Source of the DNA: a bacterium
Lineage (GTDB): Bacteria > Actinomycetota > Acidimicrobiia > Spongiisociales > UBA5794
DNA: 34,276 bases
Assembly: GCA_024226255.1 (NCBI GenBank)
Contig: JAAELU010000396.1
Coordinates: 1-34,276 of the forward strand
Direction: 5' to 3'
The notes under the pieces are model-generated. The model had not been told where the DNA came from, did not search any database, and saw only the letters and a list, made by a program, of their open reading frames with translations. Each line of letters begins with the position of its first letter. Position 1 is the first letter of the stretch. The position numbers and the translations under genes are program-made. Of the stretch, positions 25,039 through 32,084 are shown piece after piece.

Positions 25039-25794
25039 TTGAGCGTATTGAAGGGCGAGGGCACCTACCCCATCCTCTTCCGGACGAGCAGCATTCCCGT
25101 CCGAACCCTGACGCACACTGCCTACGTCGCTCGCCCCGACCTCGCGGGGGAGTGGCCGACGGTGATGATCCTCGGTGGCGCCAAGGGTCTCTCTTCACCC
25201 GTGCGAGACCTGTGCCGACGCTTGGCTCGTCACGGCCTGGCGGCTGTCGCCCCCGATCTGTACGGAGGCGCGGCAGTTCCGGTGGATCGCGATGAAGCGT
25301 CGCACGCCTTTGACGCGTTAGACCCTGTCTGCTTGGGTCGAGTAGCGGGGGATGTTGGTCGCTACCTGGCGGCGGGTGCCCATCCCTGGGATACCGACGA
25401 AGCCGGCTTTGGCGTCGTTGGCATTCAAGAGGGGGCCGCGGCCGGAGTCGCCGTGGCTCTCGACTTTGGTTCACCGCTTGTGATGATGGCACCCAACCTC
25501 CGCGAATCCTCTCCCGGTGTCGATGCCGAGCTCAATCCGCTGCCGGAACCACTAGGTGTCCTGGATCGCCTTGGAGAGGTCACCGGGCCGCTACTGGGGA
25601 TGATCGGGCGAGAGGACGAGTTGTCGCCCATCGCCGTTGTCATGGAAGCACGTGACATTGCCCCCCATGCACAGTGGGTTATCTACGACGGGCTCGGCCA
25701 TGACTTTCTCGACGACAATGAGGCCGGATTCGACCGGCCGGCTTTCGCCGACGTCGTGGCGCGCACCGTCGAGTTCCTCATCAAGAGCCTCTAG
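25039..25794 (+). CDS. Dienelactone-hydrolase-like protein lacking a visible nucleophile
   Basis: This 251-aa protein has an alpha/beta-hydrolase shape: TVMILGGAKGLSS, a conserved LAAVAPDLYGG, an elbow GIQEG (128-132), an acid D193 in REDELS, and His221 in GLGHDFL. Canonical members have Cys or Ser at the middle of the elbow; here it is Gln130. The fold, acid and histidine remain but the nucleophile is gone, so it may be a non-hydrolytic binding protein or use another residue. A TTG start is used, with GAGGTG before it. It follows the biotin ligase by 15 nt and overlaps the convergent stop of the next gene by 3 nt. Confidence 0.8.
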   Translation: MSVLKGEGTYPILFRTSSIPVRTLTHTAYVARPDLAGEWPTVMILGGAKGLSSPVRDLCRRLARHGLAAVAPDLYGGAAVPVDRDEASHAFDALDPVCLGRVAGDVGRYLAAGAHPWDTDEAGFGVVGIQEGAAAGVAVALDFGSPLVMMAPNLRESSPGVDAELNPLPEPLGVLDRLGEVTGPLLGMIGREDELSPIAVVMEARDIAPHAQWVIYDGLGHDFLDDNEAGFDRPAFADVVARTVEFLIKSL

Positions 25795-26927
25795 TGACCG
25801 GAGCGTCGCTCCTTAATGCGACGTTGTACCGCCCGAGACTCGCGTCGCGCCTTGAGGGAGCGAGCTGCTTCGGTAGAGCGCCAACGGGCAGCTAGAGATA
25901 CCCGGCTCGCGTGGTTGGCCGTTCCCGTGCCGTTCGAGGAGCGGGTGAGGCCCATACGAATCCGGTGCCATAGACCCGGCCCCGGGACCTTCGGGCGACC
26001 ACTGCTGAAGGCATGACGAACCCGCTGCCGCAGCGGCAGCGACACTGCGCTTCCCTCCACACCAGGCGTTGTCACCGCGCCGGCCGCAGATGCAGTCTCG
26101 GATCGCCTGGCGGCTAGGAAGAACCAGCCGGCGAGGCCGACGAAGGTGAGCGCCACAATCCACCACAGCCAACTGAGGCCGCCCGAGCTTCCTCCGGCGG
26201 GTGGCAGGGCGACGGCGATCGTTGTCGTCGGAGCCAATGTCACCGCGGGCACCAGCGACGTCGTGCTCGACGAAGTCGTAGCCGGGGCCGCGGTCGTAGT
26301 GGTAGAGGTTGTGGTCGATGTGCTCGTAGTAGACGTGTCGTCATCAGGGATGGTCGTGGTGGTGGTGCTGGTGGTTGTCGTCGGCGGCTGGGTCGTTGTT
26401 GGGGGTCGAGTTGTGGTTGTCGGCGGTCGAGTTGTCGTCGTGGTAGTCGTCGGCGGAACAGTCGTGGTTGTTGTGGTTGTGGTTGTGGTGGTGGTCGTCG
26501 TCGTGGTCGTGGTAGTGGTAGTGGTAGCAATAGAAACGGCAACAACACACTGGTCGACCGGTTGCGGGGTGCCGTTGCGTTCCGAAATGGTCAGACTCCC
26601 GCCGTTGACGCCGTCAGATTCGGCTGTGACCAGGAACGTAAAATCCCAATCTCCAGTCCCTGCGTTGTTGCCCTCGGAACCCCAGGCCGCGGTGAAGTCG
26701 GTGTTGGCTCCCTTGATTAGCTGCATGAACACGACTTCGTCGGATGTCAGTCTCACGACACCCGATGCGGTAGCTCCCTGTTCAACGACAATCGAAGCAG
26801 GGCAGCTGTTTATCGCGGCAGTCACCGGCGAGGTGGCGCCGAGTAGGCCGACGCTCAGGGCGAACGCGCTGAGCGCTACGGCGAATGCTACCGGTGGGCG
26901 CATGAGTCTCTTGTTGGATGTGGACAT
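25791..26927 (-). CDS. Exported surface protein with Thr-rich linker, membrane span and basic tail, copy 1
   Basis: This 378-aa protein is not from a family I recognise. A signal-like segment (about 12-37) leads to an exported domain of about 90 residues starting INSCPASIVVEQG and ending QCVVAVSIA, whose two cysteines may pair. A long threonine/proline linker follows, then a membrane helix (LSWLWWIVALTFVGLAGWFFLA) and a strongly basic cytoplasmic tail with RPKVPGPGLWHRIRMG. The gene at 27025 has the same order of parts and the same RPKV motif. It may act as a surface stalk or sensor. No sortase motif is present. Its stop overlaps the stop of the convergent gene. The reverse strand shows a spurious valine-rich frame in the linker. 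Confidence 0.8.
   Translation of the reverse strand: MSTSNKRLMRPPVAFAVALSAFALSVGLLGATSPVTAAINSCPASIVVEQGATASGVVRLTSDEVVFMQLIKGANTDFTAAWGSEGNNAGTGDWDFTFLVTAESDGVNGGSLTISERNGTPQPVDQCVVAVSIATTTTTTTTTTTTTTTTTTTTTTVPPTTTTTTTRPPTTTTRPPTTTQPPTTTTSTTTTTIPDDDTSTTSTSTTTSTTTTAAPATTSSSTTSLVPAVTLAPTTTIAVALPPAGGSSGGLSWLWWIVALTFVGLAGWFFLAARRSETASAAGAVTTPGVEGSAVSLPLRQRVRHAFSSGRPKVPGPGLWHRIRMGLTRSSNGTGTANHASRVSLAARWRSTEAARSLKARRESRAVQRRIKERRSGH
26461..26527. repeat. Low-complexity GTGGTT/GTCGTG tract in the Thr-linker
   Basis: The DNA is a run of GTGGTT, GTCGTG and GTGGTA units encoding threonine on the minus strand. Such tracts commonly vary in length between strains. Confidence 0.65.
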
Positions 26928-27024
26928 GACTACTTCGGGTTGAGATTGTCAACTCAGATCACTGAGGAGGAGCGTCCCCGTGTGGAGAATAGACCCAAAA
27001 CTGGCTAATCGGAACCCGAGCGGG

Positions 27025-28257
27025 TCAGAGCGCCTCTGGATCAATATCGGTCGTTTTTGACTGCGCTGGAAGGAAACCTTGACGAATCCGATTCCTCACG
27101 CCGGGTCCCCGAACCTTCGGCCGTGTCAGATTCGCCGCCCATAACGCCGCGGCACTCAAGCGCAGCCGGTTCCAGAGTCTGCGGCGCGGCACTTTCGGCC
27201 GGGTGCGGAGAAGGGAGACGCGAACCCGTTGCCATAGGGGCATCAGCGGAATGGAGATGCCCGCTGAGCTTGAACTGGCGGCCATTGCCTGCGATCTCTT
27301 GAGCGCTGCCGTCGTCCAAAGGGCGATGCCTCCCAGTGCGGCGACAATGCTGAACCAGATTCGGCCGGCGCTACTCGGATCACCGGTATGCGCCGCGGCG
27401 GCCGATGTCTGGGAGCCACTGTCCGCCGTCGCCGGAGGTCTCCCAGCTAAATCGGCGTCAAACGGAATGGTGGATTCTGTCCATACGGAGGGAGCCAGAG
27501 TCTTCCGTTCGCTCTCGCTGGTGCCCAGTGCGTCTCGACGACGTCGCTCCTCGCCCGGCGTCGCGGTGGTCGATGGCGCCGGCTGTTGAGTCCTAGATCG
27601 AGGAACGGCAGTTGTCGTCGCCGGGACTGTTGTGGTTGCAGCTGGAGGAGCCGTGGTCGGGGGTGCTGCCGTCGTGGTCGTACTTGGCGGCTGAGTGGTG
27701 GTCGTCGGGACCGTTGTAGTGGTAACCGGGGGCGCCGTTGTTGTGGTTGTTGGCGCCACAGTTGTGGTTGTAGGTGGGGTCGTCGTGGTTGTCGTGGTTG
27801 TCGTGGTTGTCGTGGTTGTCGTGGTGGTGGTTGTCGTCGTCGTAGTACTGGTTGTCGTCGTGTCAATCGTGACCACCACGGTGCAGGAGTCGAGGACACC
27901 CGCATCGCTAACCTCAGAAACGACGAAGCGCCCTCCACCGATGCCGTCTGGCGCGGCCTCCACGATGACACGAAAGTGCCAGTGCCCGGTGCCGAGGTTG
28001 GAGGTCGTACCGTCGGGTTTCACTGTGAATCCTGACCCGTCCTTCTTGATTGTCACTTCGACTCGTCGGTCTGAGTCCAGATGCACCTGCGCCGACTTGG
28101 TTTGGCCTTGGGCAACCCGGATGGACTGTGGACAGCGGTCGATCTCTGCCCGCGCCGGTGTCACGGTGCCCAACAGAATCACGGCCATCGCGAACACGCT
28201 GAGCGCTGCGCCGACCGCTAACGGTGGGCGAATCGATCCTCGTTCGATTGGTGACAT
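27025..28257 (-). CDS. Exported surface protein with Thr-rich linker, membrane span and basic tail, copy 2
   Basis: This 410-aa protein is a diverged paralogue of the preceding gene. A signal-like segment (about 11-37) leads to the exported domain IDRCPQSIRVAQG, ending DSCTVVVTID, with the same pair of cysteines. A very long threonine/proline linker follows, then a low-complexity segment, a membrane helix (IWFSIVAALGGIALWTTAAL), and a basic tail with RPKVPRRRLWNRLR and RPKVRGPGVRNRIRQG. The tail motif is therefore present twice here and once in copy 1. The ATG at 28257 is chosen because the signal sequence follows it; the frame is open 31 codons more. It is divergent from the gene at 28295. 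Confidence 0.8.
   Translation of the reverse strand: MSPIERGSIRPPLAVGAALSVFAMAVILLGTVTPARAEIDRCPQSIRVAQGQTKSAQVHLDSDRRVEVTIKKDGSGFTVKPDGTTSNLGTGHWHFRVIVEAAPDGIGGGRFVVSEVSDAGVLDSCTVVVTIDTTTTSTTTTTTTTTTTTTTTTTTTTTTTPPTTTTVAPTTTTTAPPVTTTTVPTTTTQPPSTTTTAAPPTTAPPAATTTVPATTTAVPRSRTQQPAPSTTATPGEERRRRDALGTSESERKTLAPSVWTESTIPFDADLAGRPPATADSGSQTSAAAAHTGDPSSAGRIWFSIVAALGGIALWTTAALKRSQAMAASSSSAGISIPLMPLWQRVRVSLLRTRPKVPRRRLWNRLRLSAAALWAANLTRPKVRGPGVRNRIRQGFLPAQSKTTDIDPEAL
27782..27826. repeat. 9-bp tandem repeat GTCGTGGTT, five units
   Basis: Four exact GTCGTGGTT copies are followed by GTCGTGGTG. They lie in the threonine-linker region of the minus-strand gene. This is a classic slippage tract. Confidence 0.9.
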
Positions 28258-28294
28258 CGTCTCAGGGGTCCTGGTCGAAGTAGCTCGGAAGTGG

Positions 28295-28999
28295 ATGCCG
28301 AGCCTAATGGTTGGACCGCCAGAGGTGTCGGGCGAACTGCCGACGGTCAACTATCTTGCCGTGGTGGCTGAGACCGTCAATCAGGGACCTCGTCCCCTAT
28401 TCCTCCGACACAAGTCGCGTGAGGCTGCGGTATTTGCCGGTGCCGTGGCGCTGTTTGTCGACGCCGTGTTTTATGTCACATGGGCCGGAGATCAGCTGAG
28501 TGGCGGTCCGTTGGCCTTCTGGAGTGCTCTCAAGGTACTCATAATCGTGTCGGGGGTTGGTTGGTTGGCCTGGAGGACACAGGCATGGTCCTTCGGCATC
28601 ATTGCAATCATCTTCGCTCTGATCGGACTCGAGGACTCTATTGGGGTCACCGCTCCGCTGGGGCTTTGGTTGATTCAAGAGAGTGGCATTCGGCGGGGTC
28701 CGCAAGGCGCCAACACGCAGCTGCTGCGTCGCGGGGTTGTGATGGTTGCTCTGCTTGGCCCGACGTTGTACCTCGCAACGCGAGCGCCCCAGTGGCTGCG
28801 GCGTGCTGTGTGGGTCCTGATTGGCTTCTTGGGGGCAATCTTTGTGGCCGCGGTCCTCGGTGATGTAGTCGCGGATCGCAGCGGAACCAACCTCGATGAA
28901 CTGCTCGAAGAGCCGCTCCTGTCGTTATGTGCCGCGTTTGTAGTCGGTCTCGTTGTCGAATGGGCGCGACGCTTCGGGCTCAGCCCCACCACACGCTGA
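28295..28999 (+). CDS. Multi-pass membrane protein, unknown function
   Basis: The ORF extends far upstream only because it overlaps the reverse complement of the threonine linker; the real protein begins near ATG 28295 or 28307, giving 234 or 230 aa. It shows about six hydrophobic segments: AVFAGAVALFVDAVFYVTW, ALKVLIIVSGVGWLAW, SFGIIAIIFALIGL, VVMVALLGPTLYLA, AVWVLIGFLGAIFVAAVLG, and LSLCAAFVVGLVVEW. I do not recognise the family. It diverges from the surface-protein gene and overlaps the tail of the convergent SLC13 gene by 20 nt, so at least one end is compact. The start is uncertain because no clear ribosome site is seen. Confidence 0.6.
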   Translation: MPSLMVGPPEVSGELPTVNYLAVVAETVNQGPRPLFLRHKSREAAVFAGAVALFVDAVFYVTWAGDQLSGGPLAFWSALKVLIIVSGVGWLAWRTQAWSFGIIAIIFALIGLEDSIGVTAPLGLWLIQESGIRRGPQGANTQLLRRGVVMVALLGPTLYLATRAPQWLRRAVWVLIGFLGAIFVAAVLGDVVADRSGTNLDELLEEPLLSLCAAFVVGLVVEWARRFGLSPTTR

Positions 29000-30746
29000 C
29001 GCCGGCGAGGATGCCGATGATCATCACGATCGTGAGCGGCGCGCCAAGTCGGGAGTAGTCGGTGTATCGATAGCCGCCGGGCCCGTAGACCATTACGTTC
29101 GTTTGGTAGCCGATCGGCGTCAGGAAGGATGCGGATGCAGCCACCGCGATCGCGACAGCGACTCCCACTAGATCCAGCTCAGTGGCAACGACGGCTCTCG
29201 TTGCAATCGGGAACACGAGGACGGCGGCGGCTGTGTTCGAGACGGCCTCCGTCAGCAAGATTGTGGCGAGCACGATCGCGAGGAGCACGCCGATGTCTCC
29301 GAACGACCCGAAGCTCGACACGAGACCGGAGGCGAGTTGCTCCGCGAGGCCCGACTCAGTCAACGCGGCCGCCACTCCGAACCCGGCTGCGATGAGCAGC
29401 ACAACATCGAGGTCGATGGCACGCCTGGCTTCGCCCGGGGTGAGGATCCGCAGGCCGAGTACGGCCAGAACACCTACGAGTGAGGCCTTGATGATGGGCA
29501 GCAGCGAAGTGGCGGCCAGTAGGACGACGGTAATGATGATGATGGCAACAGGAGTGCGAAGGTGACGCGCCGGAGCGGCTGCCCCGGCAAGCGGCGACAC
29601 CAATAGGAAGTCTCGCCGATCCCGCCAGCGGTCGCGGAAACCCCGATCTGACAGGAGAACCAGCGTGTCGCCGACACGAATCGGGACCTCGCCGAGCTTG
29701 GCATCGATGCGATGGCCCGCCCTATGGACTGCAACCACCGCCGCCTGGTAGTTGCTGCGGAACCGAGACTGCTTCAGGGTACGGCCCACCAGGGGAGAGG
29801 AAGCACCTACGACGGCCTCGAAGAACGATGACTGGGACAGGTCGAATCCATGGAATTGCTCCTGTTCGAGAGACTCGAGACCCGGGATCGAGTGGAGGTC
29901 CACAACATCGTCGGCTTTACCGGCAAAGCGCAGCGCGTCTGCACCATGGAGTCGGAAGTCCGGCCCCACCGGCGCAGTCGACTCACCTTCGCGCACCACC
30001 TGTACCAGGAATACGCCGGCGAGTTGCCGAAGTCCGGCCGCATCGACGGTTACCCCGTCGAGTGGTCCACCGGTGGTGATCACCATGTCGACAACAAACT
30101 CGCGGGCCGACTCCGTGAGGTCTTCTCGGGTCGAGCGCCTCTCTTTGAGGAGCCGAGGCGACAGGACAATGAGGATCACGATGCCGACCAAGGCAATCGG
30201 CAGCCCAACCTTGGTGATTTCGAAGAAGCTCAGTTCGTCGCCTGTTTCGATAGCCAATAGTCCGGACACAACCAGGTTGGTCGATGTGCCGATCAGCGTC
30301 ACGATGCCCCCGAGAATCGAAGCGAACGAAATGGGCATCAGGTATCGGGATACGGGCCGGCCATGTCGTGCCGCCCAGGCTTCGACCTCCGGGACCAAGA
30401 CGGCGACGATAGGGGTGTTGTTCATGACCGACGATGCTCCAGCCACGGGGGGAAGCAGGTTGGCGAGGCCGTGTCGCACCGACGCCCCTGTGCCAAGAGT
30501 CGCCGTGACCAGTGGTTGCATCAGCCCTGCCTTGGAAGCAGCTCCTGCAAGGATGTAGAGCGCGGCGATGGTGAGCGGCGCCGGGTTGGAGAAGCCCGAG
30601 AATGCCTGCGAAGTATCGATGACACCCGCAAGCAGCAACACAATGGCTGCTCCCAGCATCGCGACCACCGGAGGTGCCAGCTCCCGGATCATCAATCCGA
30701 TCGCCACTAGAACCATGAGCAGCGTGAGCCACGCCTCCCAGCTCAA
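28980..30746 (-). CDS. SLC13/DASS-type transporter with two TrkA-C-like domains
   Basis: This 588-aa membrane protein has the divalent-anion:sodium symporter layout. Two sets of membrane helices flank a soluble middle of roughly 180 residues holding two TrkA-C/RCK-C-like modules (VTVDAAGLRQLAGVFLVQVVREG and GRTLKQSRFRSNYQAAVVAVHRAG). The conserved repeat motifs VMNNTPIVAV, GTSTNLVVSG, AVSNTAAAVLV and TPIGYQTNVMVYGPG are present. Substrates in this family include sulfate and dicarboxylates; which one is used cannot be told here. It begins with ATG and a membrane helix. Confidence 0.93.
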   Translation of the reverse strand: MSWEAWLTLLMVLVAIGLMIRELAPPVVAMLGAAIVLLLAGVIDTSQAFSGFSNPAPLTIAALYILAGAASKAGLMQPLVTATLGTGASVRHGLANLLPPVAGASSVMNNTPIVAVLVPEVEAWAARHGRPVSRYLMPISFASILGGIVTLIGTSTNLVVSGLLAIETGDELSFFEITKVGLPIALVGIVILIVLSPRLLKERRSTREDLTESAREFVVDMVITTGGPLDGVTVDAAGLRQLAGVFLVQVVREGESTAPVGPDFRLHGADALRFAGKADDVVDLHSIPGLESLEQEQFHGFDLSQSSFFEAVVGASSPLVGRTLKQSRFRSNYQAAVVAVHRAGHRIDAKLGEVPIRVGDTLVLLSDRGFRDRWRDRRDFLLVSPLAGAAAPARHLRTPVAIIIITVVLLAATSLLPIIKASLVGVLAVLGLRILTPGEARRAIDLDVVLLIAAGFGVAAALTESGLAEQLASGLVSSFGSFGDIGVLLAIVLATILLTEAVSNTAAAVLVFPIATRAVVATELDLVGVAVAIAVAASASFLTPIGYQTNVMVYGPGGYRYTDYSRLGAPLTIVMIIGILAGVSVWWG

Positions 30747-30868
30747 AGGTTGGTCCTGATCCGGGTCCGATGCATCCCGTATCGTGGCACGCAGCGGCCC
30801 GATTCGGGGTGATTTGGTTGGTGATCAGGACAGTTTTCGGCTAGCGTCGTTCTCAGCGAGCAGATGGA

Positions 30869-30890
30869 CATTCGTGTCAGAGCACGAATG
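30869..30890. promoter_or_regulatory. 8-bp inverted repeat upstream of the second PqqD-like gene
   Basis: CATTCGTG pairs with CACGAATG over a six-base spacer. It lies 32 nt before the ATG at 30923 and just before GTAGGAGACTG. It may be an operator or part of a promoter. Confidence 0.45.
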
Positions 30891-30922
30891 AATATGGGGG
30901 TGTCGCTGTAGGAGACTGCAAT

Positions 30923-31204
30923 ATGGCACCAACCGAAACGGAAGTCCGCCGCCTGAGAACCCGTCGTGTGGAATGGCACGATCACGATGGGCAGGCCGTG
31001 ATACTTGACTCCAAGTCGTCGACAATTGCTCTCAATCCCACGGCAGCGATGCTGTGGCGCCGCCTCGTTGAAGGGGTGGATCGTCACGGTTTGGTACAGG
31101 CGCTCGTCGCCGAATTCGCCATCGATGAGTTCACGGCAATTCGTGATGTCGAGACCTTCCTCGAAGGCCTGGCCCAGCGTGGCCTGGTGGCCGAAGCCGT
31201 ATAG
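30923..31204 (+). CDS. PqqD-like protein, copy 2
   Basis: This 93-aa protein matches the PqqD shape: VEWHDHDGQAVILDSKSSTIALNPTAAMLWRRLVEG, then DVETFLEGLAQRGLV. Compared with copy 1 it has the same strand-turn-helix order but quite different residues. The ATG is well supported by TAGGAG 9 nt upstream. Next to it on the opposite strand is a P-loop HPr-kinase-like protein; PqqD-like and HPr-kinase-like proteins often travel together in lasso-peptide and polysaccharide loci. It is likely a binding or presentation partner, not an enzyme. It ends against a tandem duplication that fills the gap to the next gene. Confidence 0.75.
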   Translation: MAPTETEVRRLRTRRVEWHDHDGQAVILDSKSSTIALNPTAAMLWRRLVEGVDRHGLVQALVAEFAIDEFTAIRDVETFLEGLAQRGLVAEAV

Positions 31205-31236
31205 AGCCGATTTTGAGACCAGCCGATTTTGAGACC
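31205..31236. repeat. Exact 16-bp tandem duplication
   Basis: AGCCGATTTTGAGACC occurs at 31205-31220 and again at 31221-31236. The first copy begins right after the PqqD stop and the second ends 1 nt before the convergent stop of the HPr-kinase-like gene, so the two copies fill the intergenic region almost completely. Confidence 0.9.
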
Positions 31237-31237
31237 A

Positions 31238-32071
31238 TTAGCCCTGCTGGTTCGCCAGGGCTAATTCGTCGAGCAGCGTCTGCACTCCAGCTTCGAGTTT
31301 TGCGAACTCCCGAGGCCGGCTGAATTCCACCGCTGGTCTGGCCGCCGCCGCCAGAAACGCATTCGGACTGATCGCCAGACCCGTAACCGATCGTGCCGGG
31401 GCGATGTAGTGGGCAGCCGCGGCCCCAGGGCGCGGCGTCACCGTGAGTTCCTCTGACCACGAGGGGACGATCCAGCCGCCGAGTGGCACAGATGCTGGAG
31501 CCGGACCAAGGTCTACTCGCCATCTCTCTCGAGCACCAGCGACGCCAAGGGCTCGGGTGCCGCCGAACCAGTCGGCTGCCCCTTTGCGAAGATCGAGTGT
31601 GCGGGGTCCCGAGAAGGCCTCGCCGTCGGCCACGACGAGCAAATCGTCCGCCAGGACAATGCCACCGAGGGCAGAGACGGCCGCCAACAGGGTGCTCTTG
31701 CCGGCTTCACGTTCTCCGATTACGCCCCACGCGCGGCCGGCAACCACGATGCCGCCGGCATGGAAGGCGGCTCGTCCCAGCCAATGACTGTGGACCGCGG
31801 CCACCGGGGCCAGGTAGGGATGCGCCAACTCGTCGTCGGTCAACGCAACTTGGGTGGTGATGGTCGCGGTGAGTTCAGCGCGATCGAGCTCCAGTCCACC
31901 TCCATCGAGAAGCGGTACGGTGGCCTTGTCCTTGTCAACGTGGTTGGGAACCGCGATCGGCCCGACAACCCGTGTGATGACGATCTCAGGAGCGTCGGCG
32001 GCCACCGCCGTCAGCAAACTGGAGCGAGGGGCGTCCCCGCCGAGGCGCAGGCCGTAGGCCCCGTCAGGCAT
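31238..32071 (-). CDS. HPr-kinase-like P-loop protein
   Basis: This 277-aa protein resembles HPr kinase/phosphorylase-like proteins found beside PqqD genes. It has a P-loop GEREAGKST (119-127) following HAGGIVVAGRAWGVI, and LADDLLVV (140-147), which matches the lADD box after the loop. Classical HprK features such as the PTS HPr protein are not present nearby, so the substrate is not HPr by default; in RiPP or polysaccharide loci such kinases are thought to act on other partners. It ends 34 nt from the PqqD gene and begins 13 nt downstream of the Wzc-like gene on the same strand, so it is likely co-transcribed with it. Confidence 0.7.
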   Translation of the reverse strand: MPDGAYGLRLGGDAPRSSLLTAVAADAPEIVITRVVGPIAVPNHVDKDKATVPLLDGGGLELDRAELTATITTQVALTDDELAHPYLAPVAAVHSHWLGRAAFHAGGIVVAGRAWGVIGEREAGKSTLLAAVSALGGIVLADDLLVVADGEAFSGPRTLDLRKGAADWFGGTRALGVAGARERWRVDLGPAPASVPLGGWIVPSWSEELTVTPRPGAAAAHYIAPARSVTGLAISPNAFLAAAARPAVEFSRPREFAKLEAGVQTLLDELALANQQG

Positions 32072-32084
32072 TGGTCATCAGGTG

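Noticed and set aside
26146..26943. Long valine-rich plus-strand ORF
   Set aside because: It is the reverse complement of the threonine linker and exported domain of the minus-strand surface protein; the valine runs are an artefact of the repeats.
27782..27826. Regular short repeats as a possible CRISPR array
   Set aside because: Units are 9 bp with no spacers and lie in a coding linker.
27695..28294. N-terminal extension of the plus-strand membrane-protein ORF
   Set aside because: It overlaps the reverse complement of the threonine linker; the real membrane protein begins near 28295-28307.
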